A stretch of DNA of 64,000 bases from Acidiflorens sp963841945 (GTDB lineage: Bacteria > Acidobacteriota > Terriglobia > Terriglobales > Acidobacteriaceae). Below are positions 25,172 to 32,756 of this stretch, one piece after another. Under the pieces are notes generated by a model. It did no database searches and had not been told where the DNA came from. It saw only the letters and a program-made list of their open reading frames with translations. Both the position numbers and the translations under genes were made by a program. Location of the stretch: positions 434,001 to 498,000 of the forward strand of contig CAWJFC010000028.1 of NCBI GenBank assembly GCA_963841945.1, given 5' to 3'. Positions within the stretch are counted from its first letter, which is position 1. Each line of letters opens with the position of its first letter.

Positions 25172-26186
25172 TTAGTGCGTAGCCGATTTCCGCGCCATCA
25201 CCACCCGCGCGATCCCTTGCAGATCATTCTTGATCGCAATTCCGGTCCACCCCGCAAGCAACCCGCGCACGCTATCGGCAATCGTTCCGCTGATTTCGAA
25301 GACAAGCCAGCCTCCGGGACGCAGCGCGGCATGGGCCTGGGGGATAAGGCGTTCAATCACTTCGAGCCCGGTCGGCCCGGCAAACACGGCCCCGCGCGGC
25401 TCGAATTTCCGCACCTCAAGCTGAACCGAATCCTCCTCCGACTCGCCAACATAAGGCGGATTCGAGACGACGAAATCGAACGCTCCAACCGTCACGCCCG
25501 ATAGCAAGTCGGTCCGCTGAAAGGCAATTCGTGAACCCAACTCATGCCGCGCCGCATTGGCGCGTGCGATCTCAAGCGCATCCTCGGAAATGTCAGTCGC
25601 GGTAATCTCAGCGGAAGGTAGTTCCCGGGCCAAAGCCAGCGCAATGGCCCCCGACCCCGTTCCAACATCAACAATGCGCAACCCCTGTGGCGCGGACACT
25701 CCTGTCCGCGGCCGTTGATCTTGCAGTTGGTTTTGATTTTGATCCTGTTTTTGATATTGATCTTGGTTTTGACTTTGATCCTGGTTTTGACTTCGATCTT
25801 GGTTTTGCCTCTGATCCTGGTTTTGACTTCGATCTTGGTCCTGCTTCGCTTCAATCGAAGAGACAAGTTCCAGCACCGCCTCGACCACATGCTCCGTCTC
25901 CGGCCGAGGAATCAGCACAGCTGACGAGACAATCAGATCCATGCCCCAGAACTCCTGATGCCCGGTAATATACTGCGCCGGAACCCCGGTTGCCCGCCGC
26001 GCCAGCGCCGCATCGTAGCGCGCGATCTCGTCCACCGTGAGTTCTCGCTCCGGATGAGCATACAGATAAGCCCGGTCGCAACCCGAGCGTAAACATGATG
26101 AGCAATTCGGCATTCATACTAGGAGAGGGAACACTCGCGGAAGTGAAGCGTTCAATAGCTGAGTTAAGGGCGGGTCGAAGTTGCAC
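25172..26186 (-). CDS. prmC: Release-factor glutamine methyltransferase PrmC, frameshifted, with Gln/Asp repeat insertion
   Basis: PrmC methylates the Gln of the GGQ motif of release factors RF1 and RF2. The N-terminal part is in one frame (AIERFTSASVPSPSMNAELL, then IMFTLG) and continues in another at DRAYLYAHPERELTVDEIA; dropping one base of the run at 26082-26084 (GGG on the gene strand) joins them into 337 residues. The catalytic part is intact: VDVGTGSGAIALALARE (SAM site), DFVVSNPPYVG (NPPY substrate motif). Between the PETEHVVEAVLELVSS segment and the SAM site lies a low-complexity stretch of about 40 residues (QDQ, QNQDQ units) plus RTGVSAPQG from a hairpin repeat, absent in normal PrmC. 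It is the partner of prfA upstream; a vapBC pair lies between. Confidence 0.88.
25691..25710. repeat. Hairpin repeat, ACACTCCTGT family (copy 3), inside prmC
   Basis: An 8-bp perfect stem CGCGGACA/TGTCCGCG around the same CTCC loop as copies 1 and 2. On the gene strand it is read as RTGVSAP within prmC, next to the tandem repeat. Confidence 0.75.
25720..25850. repeat. Tandem repeat in prmC encoding QDQ/QNQ units
   Basis: Units of about 18 bases of the kind GATCTTGGTTTTGACTT repeat about seven times with variation. On the minus strand they read as alternating Gln, Asn, Asp and Arg, forming a polar insert in prmC. The number of units is likely to vary between strains. Confidence 0.8.
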
Positions 26187-26247
26187 GAGTCTATTTCACC
26201 ACGATCCGAGTGACGGACGGCTTGGAATTCTGGTTCCAGAGCAGAAA

Positions 26248-26661
26248 TCAGCGGACAATTTCAAACGCATACCGATGTTTGGGTCCATAGCGGAAAACGG
26301 CAAAATGACTGTCGAAAGAGGCGGCCCGCTCGATTCCCAGTCGACGCATCACGGCGAAGCTGGTGCGGTCCACGAAAGAAAAATCCTGGTCCGGGAAGGT
26401 GAGGCCGATCTGCCAGGCAGATTCGAGGTCGGCCAGGCCAACGGGTTCGATGACTGCCACCCCGCTGCGCAACCCTTCCCAGAAGCGCTCGGCGGCCTTG
26501 CGATGAAGGTGATTGCGAATCAGGAACCAGGTTTCCAGCAACACGTGATCGGTGGTGGCAAGAGACTCACCGCCTGCCAGAATCGCTTTCGCGCGGACAT
26601 GATCCACATCCGCCCGATCGACGGCCGCATACCAGACCGAGGAATCGACAAACAAACTCAT
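26248..26661 (-). CDS. vapC: VapC-type PIN-domain ribonuclease toxin
   Basis: A 137-residue PIN-domain protein, the toxin of a VapBC pair, whose family cleaves tRNA or rRNA. Acidic residues expected to bind Mg are present: FVDSSVWYAAVDRADVDH (first Asp), LLETWFLIRNH (Glu), DFSFVDRTSF (Asp) and AASFDSHF (Asp). The ATG at 26661 lies 7 bases after the TAG of the antitoxin frame, consistent with coupling. It sits between prfA and prmC, a pair usually adjacent. Length is normal for VapC. Confidence 0.88.
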   Translation of the reverse strand: MSLFVDSSVWYAAVDRADVDHVRAKAILAGGESLATTDHVLLETWFLIRNHLHRKAAERFWEGLRSGVAVIEPVGLADLESAWQIGLTFPDQDFSFVDRTSFAVMRRLGIERAASFDSHFAVFRYGPKHRYAFEIVR

Positions 26662-26668
26662 AAGAAAG

Positions 26669-26931
26669 CTAGCGCCGCCGCCTGCTTCGTTCAAACTCCG
26701 CTTCAAAAGCGGCCGCGATCATGCGGTCCTTGTTCCGGGCAATATTTGAACGCCCGCTGGATCGGCCGAGATCGAATATGCAACTCACGTCGGCTTTCTT
26801 TGGAGGGATAGCGAGATGGCTCGGTCCACCAGAGTCCGCAGGTACTCGGCCAGAGACACGCCCAGTTCGCCGGCGCGCTGGCGGGTCACGTTGTGTGTTT
26901 CGGGCTCCAGGGTGATTTGCGTGCGTGCCAT
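26669..26931 (-). CDS. vapB: VapB-type antitoxin, frameshifted
   Basis: Ribbon-helix-helix antitoxin: MARTQITLEPETHNVTRQRA then GVSLAEYLRTLVDRAI in the first frame. This frame stops at 26785, but the next frame continues with ADVSCIFDLGRSS, NIARNKDRMIAAAFEAEFER and ends RRRR with TAG at 26669-26671. That is the usual C-terminal half of this antitoxin type, with the IFDLG motif that contacts the toxin. Adding one base to the TTT (plus strand) at 26795-26797 rejoins them as QRKADVSCIFDLG. A sequence error in the homopolymer is likely; a true break would leave a toxin without full antitoxin, which cells do not tolerate well. An ATG at 26934 is one codon longer. Confidence 0.75.
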
Positions 26932-27010
26932 CATGATGGCACCATCATACCATGATTTCAGATGGCAAGGCCGAATGGTCATTGTTCCTGCGATCTACTT
27001 CTGCAATCGC

Positions 27011-28090
27011 CTACACCACGCTCGCCGTTTCCTGCTTCAACTTCTCAGCCTCAAAGTGCGTAGTCAGGGCCTCGATCAGCGGCTGAATCTTCCCGTCCAT
27101 CACCTGCTCCAGCTGATGGATCGTGAAGCCGATGCGATGGTCCGTGAGCCGGTTCTGCGGAAAGTTATAGGTGCGAATCTTTTCCGAGCGGTCGCCCGAC
27201 CCCACCATCTGCTTGCGTTCTTTAGCCAGAGCCTGCTGCTGCTTTTGCATTTCGAGTTCGTAAAGCCGCGAACGCAAAACGCGCATGCCCTTCTCGCGAT
27301 TCTTGATCTGCGATTTTTCGTCCTGGCAGCTGACCACCGTATTCGTCGGGATATGCGTGATGCGCACCGCCGAATACGTCGTATTCACCGACTGGCCGCC
27401 GGGTCCGGAAGAACAAAATGTGTCGATCCGCAAATCCTTCGCTTCGATCTTGATATCAACGTCTTCCGCCTCGGGCAGCACCGCCACCGTAATCGCCGAG
27501 GTGTGCACGCGTCCCTGCTGCTCGGTCGCGGGCACGCGCTGCACGCGGTGCACGCCGCTTTCATACTTCAGGCGCGAATACACGCGGTCGCCCTCGATCA
27601 GCGCGATCACTTCTTTCAGGCCGCCCACGCCCGACTCCGAACTCGACAGCACCTCGACCTTCCACTTCTGGCTCTCCGCATAGCGGTTGTACATGCGAAA
27701 TACCTCCGCGGCGAAGAGCGTCGCCTCATCCCCGCCCGTGCCGGCGCGGATTTCCAGAATGACGTTCTTCTCGTCATTCGGGTCCTTGGGCAGCAATAAC
27801 ACCTTCAACTCTTCTTCCACGCCGCCAACGCGCGCTTCGAGCTTAGCCAACTCCTCCGCGGCGTAGGCGCGCATGTCGGCGTCGGTCTCGTTGGCGAGCA
27901 GCGATTTGCTCTCGGCGATGCCGCGCGTCAGGTCCTTATACTCGCGATATTTTTCGACCACCGGCACGATTTCGCTGTGCGCCTTGGCCGTCTTCTGGTA
28001 TCTCGCCGAATCGTTGACGATTTCCGGCGAGGCGAGAGCATTCGTCAGCTCATCGTAGCGGGCTTCGATTTGTTCTAATCTCTCAAACAT
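27011..28090 (-). CDS. prfA: Peptide chain release factor 1
   Basis: RF1 recognises UAA and UAG and triggers peptide release. The GGQ motif is at SSGPGGQSVNTTYSAVRI (about residue 230), preceded by RVPATEQQGRVHTSAITVAV where PAT is the stop-codon reading tripeptide of RF1. The N-terminal PCRF domain begins MFERLEQIEARYDELTNALA. The C-terminus is near TTHFEAEKLKQETASVV. The ATG at 28090 gives 359 residues, normal. Longer starts would reach into a hairpin repeat at 28103-28122. The gene is followed by vapBC and prmC and preceded by the DUF1385 gene on the same strand, a common order except for the toxin pair. Confidence 0.97.
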   Translation of the reverse strand: MFERLEQIEARYDELTNALASPEIVNDSARYQKTAKAHSEIVPVVEKYREYKDLTRGIAESKSLLANETDADMRAYAAEELAKLEARVGGVEEELKVLLLPKDPNDEKNVILEIRAGTGGDEATLFAAEVFRMYNRYAESQKWKVEVLSSSESGVGGLKEVIALIEGDRVYSRLKYESGVHRVQRVPATEQQGRVHTSAITVAVLPEAEDVDIKIEAKDLRIDTFCSSGPGGQSVNTTYSAVRITHIPTNTVVSCQDEKSQIKNREKGMRVLRSRLYELEMQKQQQALAKERKQMVGSGDRSEKIRTYNFPQNRLTDHRIGFTIHQLEQVMDGKIQPLIEALTTHFEAEKLKQETASVV

Positions 28091-28102
28091 GTTTCTCCGT
28101 AG

Positions 28103-28219
28103 AGACGGCGATTGCCCCGTCTTGCTCTGCATCTGAAGACGCGGCCGACCAAGATTAAACCCTCAATCCCGTGGCCTTAATTCTAGGGGTTTTACTGAGA
28201 ACTGAGAACTGAGAACTAG
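28103..28219. repeat. Repeats before prfA: AGACGG hairpin and GAGAACT tandem
   Basis: AGACGG (28103-28108) pairs with CCGTCT (28117-28122). At 28194-28219 ACTGAGA ACTGAGA ACTGAGA ACT repeats a 7-base unit. Both families recur elsewhere: the hairpin in a modified form at 37375-37396, the 7-mer at 31399-31445 and inside mnmG. Confidence 0.65.
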
Positions 28220-28236
28220 ATTCGCGGCGGGCGCCG

Positions 28237-29283
28237 CTACGCAATCACCAGTTCGCCGCCATGCTGCTTTTCGAGCGCCATCGCCTCGTTCAGCGCGATG
28301 ATCGCGCATTCCACCTGGCGATTATCCGGAGGCTGCGTCGTGATCCGCTGCAGCCACAGCCCCGGCGCCGTCATCAGCGAAAACAGAGACGTGCCTTTGT
28401 GCTCCGCGAAGCGCTTGCCCGCGTAGCGAATGATCTCATACGAAACCCCTGCAATTACCGGCAGCAGCGCAATGCGTATCCCGAATCTCGCCCAGAACGT
28501 CTGGACCGGAATCGCCATGTAAACGAACATGGAAATGATCATGACGGTCATCAGGAAACTCGTCCCGCAGCGCGGATGATAGGTCGAATATTTCTGCACC
28601 GCTGTAGTCTCCAGCGGGCCGCCGTTCTCAAAGGCGAAGACCGTTTTGTGCTCCGCGCCGTGGTATTCGTAGACGCGCCGAATATCCTTCCACAGTGACA
28701 CGCCCCACACAAACAACAGAAACATGGCAATGCGGATCAGCCCATCGATCAGATTAAACAGGAACTGGTTACCGAACACGGGATCCACCCGCTTCAACTC
28801 GGTCGTAGCCAGCAGTGGCAGGTACTTGTACATGAAGATGAAAAACAGAATGGAGAAGGCCATATTCAAGCCGGCCATCCAACCCGTGATCTCCCACTTC
28901 TTTCCTTGCTCTTTGCCGGTCGACTCCTGAGTGTTCGATTCTTGATCCGCGTTCTCGCCCGAAAGCTCTTCGAGTGCAGCGTTCGCCGAAAACTTCAGCG
29001 CCCGGAACCCCAATGTCATCGCGTGTCCAAGCGTCATCACGCCGCGCACCACCGGCCAGCCCATCCACTTATGTTGCTCCGAAGGCTTTTCCAGCGGTTC
29101 GCTATGGGTCACGATCTCGCCCGACGGCTTGCGCACAGCAATTCCCCACGCATGTGGCGAACGCATCATAACGCCCTCAAGCACTGCTTGGCCGCCCACC
29201 AGAGTGGTTTCTTCGCCACTTTCCAGTGCCGGGAGCAGCTGAACGGCTGCCAGGAAACGCAGAGTTTGACGCCAACTTGACAT
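28237..29283 (-). CDS. DUF1385 family membrane protein
   Basis: A 348-residue protein of the DUF1385 family, of unknown function, often found next to prfA as here. Diagnostic parts: TTLVGGQAVLEGVMMRSP near the N-terminus, KWMGWPVVRGVMTL, YEYHGAEHKTVFAFENG and YSTYHPRCGTSFL (conserved His and Cys that suggest a metal or active site), then helices and EIIRYAGKRFAEHKG. Four or five transmembrane segments are visible. The ATG at 29283 is preferred over a start 15 bases upstream. A polar linker (GENADQESNTQESTGKEQ) lies after residue 110. A repeat separates it from prfA. Confidence 0.88.
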   Translation of the reverse strand: MSSWRQTLRFLAAVQLLPALESGEETTLVGGQAVLEGVMMRSPHAWGIAVRKPSGEIVTHSEPLEKPSEQHKWMGWPVVRGVMTLGHAMTLGFRALKFSANAALEELSGENADQESNTQESTGKEQGKKWEITGWMAGLNMAFSILFFIFMYKYLPLLATTELKRVDPVFGNQFLFNLIDGLIRIAMFLLFVWGVSLWKDIRRVYEYHGAEHKTVFAFENGGPLETTAVQKYSTYHPRCGTSFLMTVMIISMFVYMAIPVQTFWARFGIRIALLPVIAGVSYEIIRYAGKRFAEHKGTSLFSLMTAPGLWLQRITTQPPDNRQVECAIIALNEAMALEKQHGGELVIA

Positions 29284-29459
29284 AGAAAACCAGTACAACG
29301 ATTGGATGTCGCTGCGGGGTGGGACGACTCCTGAGCTTAGGGTACCACAGCCGCCAAAATCCGCGCCCCGCCTAAAGCAAGTCTTTACGAGGCAAGCGGT
29401 TACGCGCCAGGCTACCTAGCTGCCCGTCCCTCTAAAACGCCACCCAGCTGAATCGCAGC

Positions 29460-30665
29460 TTAGAGCCCCGCGAAATACTTCCGCATCCGCTCCAGTGCCT
29501 TGTTCAGATTTTCCGTGGAGGTCGCATAGGAGAACCGTACGTGCTCGGTCGTTCCAAAGCCTTCGCCCGCCACTGTCGCTACGTGCGCCTTGTGCAGCAA
29601 TCCATGCGCAACATCAGCCCCGCACTTGATCCCATTTTTTCCGAAGAAAGCCGACACATTGGGATACGCGTAAAACGCACCCTCTGGCATCTGACACTTG
29701 ATCCCCGGAATCGCCTGCAACCCGCCCACGATGTGATCGCGCAGCCGGATGTATTCCGCTCGCATGTCAGCCACGCATCGCTGCGAGCCATTCAGCGCCG
29801 CCACCGCCGCCTTCTGCACAATAGAAGCCGGATTCGAGGTCTGCTGGCTCTGCAACTTCTGCATCGCTCCAATCACTGCCGCCGGCCCGAGCGTATATCC
29901 CAACCGCCATCCCGTCATCGCGTACGTCTTAGACAGAGACCCCACCACCAGAAACTGGTCGCGAAATTCGTTCAGCGATCCCACTGAAAAATTTCTGTCC
30001 GTGTAATTGAGATACACGTAGCACTCATCCGAAATCACCCAGATGCCGCGCTCGTGCGCCAGTCGCACGACTTCCGTCATATCCTCCGGGCTCATGACCG
30101 CGCCCGAAGGGTTCGACGGCGAATTCAAAATGATCAGCTTCGTCTTCGGCGTCACCAGCCGCGCCACCATCGGCGCCGTAACGCGGAACCCATGCGCCTC
30201 GTCGGCCTTCAGCAGCACGCATCTTCCGCCCGCGTAATTCACCATGTCTTTGAACGAAACCCAGTACGGCACCGGCAAAATCACCTCGTCGCCATGATCC
30301 ACCAGTACCGAAATCGCATTAAACAGCGCGTGCTTGCCGCCCACCGACGCACAGGTCTCTTCGCGCTTATAGGCCGAACCGAAATCCGCCCCATGCCGCT
30401 GCATGATCGCGTCTTTGAGTTCGGTCGTTCCGCCCACCGCCGTGTAGCGCGAAAAATTACCGCGGATCGCCGCGATCGCCGCCTCTTTGATGTGCTCGGG
30501 CGTAGTAAAGTGCGGCTCGCCCGCGGTCGCATCCACCACGTCGATTCCCTGCTGCCGCAGCTTCTCCGCTTCCGCCACCGCCGCCATCGTCGCCGAAGGT
30601 TCAATCCGGTTGATGCGCGCCGCCAGTTGTACCGGGCGGCTCATGACGCTCAATACGCTGCTCAT
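29460..30665 (-). CDS. aspC: Pyridoxal-phosphate-dependent aspartate/aromatic aminotransferase
   Basis: A 401-residue class I/II aminotransferase of the Ib aspartate aminotransferase type, which moves amino groups between aspartate and 2-oxoglutarate (some act on prephenate). Visible: DVVDATAGEPHFTTP, YTAVGGTTELKDAI, LNSPSNPSGAVMS, ISDECYVYL with the Asp that holds the pyridine nitrogen, and SLSKTYAMTGWRLGY containing the Schiff-base lysine. It overlaps coaD by 4 bases (ATGA), so translation is coupled. The exact substrate cannot be read from sequence; aspC is used in the broad sense. Confidence 0.9.
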   Translation of the reverse strand: MSSVLSVMSRPVQLAARINRIEPSATMAAVAEAEKLRQQGIDVVDATAGEPHFTTPEHIKEAAIAAIRGNFSRYTAVGGTTELKDAIMQRHGADFGSAYKREETCASVGGKHALFNAISVLVDHGDEVILPVPYWVSFKDMVNYAGGRCVLLKADEAHGFRVTAPMVARLVTPKTKLIILNSPSNPSGAVMSPEDMTEVVRLAHERGIWVISDECYVYLNYTDRNFSVGSLNEFRDQFLVVGSLSKTYAMTGWRLGYTLGPAAVIGAMQKLQSQQTSNPASIVQKAAVAALNGSQRCVADMRAEYIRLRDHIVGGLQAIPGIKCQMPEGAFYAYPNVSAFFGKNGIKCGADVAHGLLHKAHVATVAGEGFGTTEHVRFSYATSTENLNKALERMRKYFAGL

Positions 30666-31231
30666 GCTTTCTTTTTCCTCGCTCTTGATTTCCCTTGTGT
30701 GCGTTCCACGGACATTTCGCGCCCACCTGCATCGTTAAACTTGTGCGCTACGTCTATTTTCTCACGCACCTTCTGCGCCACCAGCTCCGGTACCAGGCAA
30801 TCGATCGAGCCTCCCAGTTGCGCTACCTCCCGCACCAACCGCGAACTCAGGTACGAATATTTTTCCGCCGGCATCATGAAGACCGTCTCCAGCCCCGGCT
30901 GCAATTTACGATTCATAAGCGCCATCTGCAATTCGTACTCATAGTCGCTGATGGCGCGAATCCCGCGCAGAATCGCCTGTGCCTCCACCCGCAACGCGTA
31001 GTCCACAGTCAGTCCATTGAACGTGTCGACCGAAACATTCTCGAAACCTGCAGTCATCGATTCCAGCATCTGCCGCCGCTCGTTCACGCTGAAGAGCGGA
31101 TCTTTTTCCGGATTGCGCAGGATGGCAACGATCAGTTCGTCAAAAATCTTGCTGCCGCGCTCAATGAGATCGAGATGCCCGTTGGTGGGAGGATCGAACG
31201 ACCCGGGATACACAGCTTTCACGCGCTTCAA
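30662..31231 (-). CDS. coaD: Phosphopantetheine adenylyltransferase
   Basis: CoaD transfers AMP from ATP to 4'-phosphopantetheine, the fourth step of coenzyme A synthesis. VYPGSFDPPTNGHLDLIERG holds the TxGH-type nucleotide site (here TNGH), with RGIRAISDYEYELQMALMNR and SSRLVREVAQLGG further on, all standard. The protein is about 25 residues longer than most, with a basic tail (SRARKKKA). The start is TTG 31231 or GTG 31222; the former has GAGGGC before it. aspC follows with a 4-base overlap. Confidence 0.95.
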   Translation of the reverse strand: MKRVKAVYPGSFDPPTNGHLDLIERGSKIFDELIVAILRNPEKDPLFSVNERRQMLESMTAGFENVSVDTFNGLTVDYALRVEAQAILRGIRAISDYEYELQMALMNRKLQPGLETVFMMPAEKYSYLSSRLVREVAQLGGSIDCLVPELVAQKVREKIDVAHKFNDAGGREMSVERTQGKSRARKKKA

Positions 31232-31335
31232 GCGGCCCTCGACGTGGAAAGCCTAGATTGTATGCGGTTAAAGCAGCCGATGGCAACGGAACATTGCAGC
31301 GAAAAAAGGCGAACCCCTCCAGCACTCACATCCAA

Positions 31336-31445
31336 GCGGTAAGCGGAAAGCGGTCACCCGTGACCGCCAAGAGGCCGGAGCCGCAACAAAAAGAATTCAC
31401 TGAGAACTGAGAACCAGGAACTGGGAACTGGCAACCAGCAACTGG
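31336..31445. repeat. Cluster of palindromic and tandem repeats beside tRNA-Leu
   Basis: GCGGTCAC-CC-GTGACCGC (about 31348-31365) is a perfect 8-bp palindrome. At 31399-31445 GAGAACTGAGAAC runs into CAGGAACTGGGAACTGG and GCAACCAGCAACTGG. The same two families occur at 3047-3076, 28194-28219, 38612-38645, 44092-44114 and in mnmG. The rest of the gap from 31232 shows no gene. Confidence 0.65.
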
Positions 31446-31449
31446 TTCA

Positions 31450-31536
31450 TGGTGCGGATAAGAGGACTCGAACCTCCACGGCCTTGCGGCCACTAGGACC
31501 TGAACCTAGCGCGTCTGCCAGTTCCGCCATATCCGC
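31450..31536 (-). tRNA. tRNA-Leu (anticodon CAG)
   Basis: Full cloverleaf on the minus strand: acceptor GCGGATA/TATCCGC, discriminator A with an encoded CCA (31450-31452), anticodon stem CTAGG/CCTAG with loop TTCAGGT (anticodon CAG), a variable arm long enough for a leucine type-II tRNA (GTGGCCGCAAGGCCGT region) and a T-arm with GGTTCGAGTCC. Decodes CUG. Confidence 0.96.
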
Positions 31537-31704
31537 AGGTGAGAAAATATCGGCAGGGTCCCTTTTTTATGAGGACATCATCTAATATCTACTGGCTGCT
31601 GCCCGCCTGTCAATGAAGCCAGAAGCGCGTGCCAGGCTGCCTCCAGTTCGCACGGGCCATGCCAAAGTAGGAGCAATAAAGGACGAACCACCAGCGAATC
31701 GCCG

Positions 31705-31929
31705 ATGCCACCTGACGACAAAATCCCGGCCGAAGTCGCACGCGAACTTCGTAGTCTCGCGCACGACCTCAGCAACTCGCTCGAAACCATCATCCAGGCG
31801 ACCTACCTGATCGCCCAATCCGGGCCGCCCGAGAACCAGCGCCGCTGGGTCGAGCTGATCGATCAGGCCTCGCAGGATGCGGTTAAAATCAACAACAAGC
31901 TCCGCGAAATCATGCGCGCAAAAAGCTAA
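31705..31929 (+). CDS. Small HisKA-like (histidine phosphotransfer) protein
   Basis: A 74-residue protein that looks like only the dimerisation and phospho-acceptor helices of a histidine kinase. RSLAHDLSNSLETIIQATYL has the H-box pattern with a candidate phosphorylated His followed by Asp, as in the HDLxNxL kinases, and the second helix runs VELIDQASQDAVKINNKLRE. There is no ATP-binding domain and no stop-codon damage, so it may be a stand-alone dimerising phosphotransfer protein or a remnant of a kinase. No response regulator is adjacent. Start ATG 31705 is the first in frame. It is the only gene between the tRNA and osmC. Confidence 0.6.
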   Translation: MPPDDKIPAEVARELRSLAHDLSNSLETIIQATYLIAQSGPPENQRRWVELIDQASQDAVKINNKLREIMRAKS

Positions 31930-31980
31930 AAAACGACCTGTGACCGATCACCCCAAACGTCCCACTCAGAACCTGAGTCC

Positions 31981-32403
31981 TTAAGCCAGCTTCGCATCCA
32001 TCGAAATCTTGGCGTTCAAGACCTTCGACACCGGGCAACCCGCCTTGGCATCCCCAGCCGCCTTGTTAAATGCCTCGGCCGATGCCCCCGGCACCTTCGC
32101 GACCACATCCAGATGCACCGCCGTAATCGTCCATCCCGCGTCCAGCTTTTCCATCGTTAGGGTAGCCGAAGTATGAATACTCTCCGGCTTCAAATTCGCG
32201 CCGCCCAGCTGCGCCGAAAGCGCCATCGAAAAGCACGCCGCATGCGCTGCCGCAATCAACTCCTCCGGATTTGTCCCCGGCGTTCCTTCAAATCGTGTCG
32301 TGAAAGAATAAGGCGTATTCGACAAAACTCCGCTCGTCGACGAAATCGTTCCTTTTCCGTCCTTCAATCCGCCATTCCAAACCGCACTCGCCTTCCGTTC
32401 CAT
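31981..32403 (-). CDS. OsmC/Ohr-family peroxiredoxin
   Basis: A 140-residue OsmC-family protein that reduces organic hydroperoxides with two cysteines. The first reactive Cys is in AAHAACFSMALSAQL and the second in AKAGCPVSKVL, the two sites expected in the family. The opening ERKASAVWNGGLKDGKGTIS is the normal N-terminus of the OsmC branch (rather than Ohr). Its length is usual. A likely function is defence against peroxide made in metabolism or by other microbes; no OhrR-type regulator is next to it. Confidence 0.93.
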   Translation of the reverse strand: MERKASAVWNGGLKDGKGTISSTSGVLSNTPYSFTTRFEGTPGTNPEELIAAAHAACFSMALSAQLGGANLKPESIHTSATLTMEKLDAGWTITAVHLDVVAKVPGASAEAFNKAAGDAKAGCPVSKVLNAKISMDAKLA

Positions 32404-32756
32404 AACTATCTCCTCGCTTCAAACAAATGAATAGAAATCAAAACTCAAGCCCTACTATTGTACCGAGACGGCCTTCGGAAAGCGTGGCGGCAGGACGGCA
32501 AATCGGAATGCAAGTCGAGTCCAGGGCCGGCGCAGTTCTGACCTACTGCGGATTCGCCTCGCCAATGCTGGCTAGCGCCATCCGATGTGCACCAGGACTA
32601 AGAGACACACATCAGAGCTGGCTTTTGGAACGGTAAAAGACGCAGTCGCAAGGAGACGAGCACCGTAGCCCCGCCCTTGAGTGCGGAGCTAGATGCAAAG
32701 CAAATTCAAGTCCCGGCGGGACAGCCCCAAAAAAGCCCAGCGCTTCCGAGCCGCCC
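32404..32756. other. Gap of 353 bases without a convincing gene
   Basis: Only a 69-residue open frame on the plus strand (32427-32636) is present; it has no recognisable domain or ribosome-binding site and is not called. The region near 32660-32730 has GCCCCGCCCTTGAG and TCCCGGCGGGA, resembling the palindromic repeats seen elsewhere. Confidence 0.5.

Noticed and set aside
25720..25850. CRISPR-like regular spacing
   Set aside because: Units are contiguous 18-base repeats without spacers and are read in frame by prmC, so not a CRISPR array.
28237..29283. DUF1385 protein as part of the release-factor machinery
   Set aside because: Only genome position supports it; family function is unknown, so no role was assigned.
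32427..32636. 69-codon open frame on the plus strand after osmC
   Set aside because: No domain, no ribosome-binding site, and composition like non-coding sequence.
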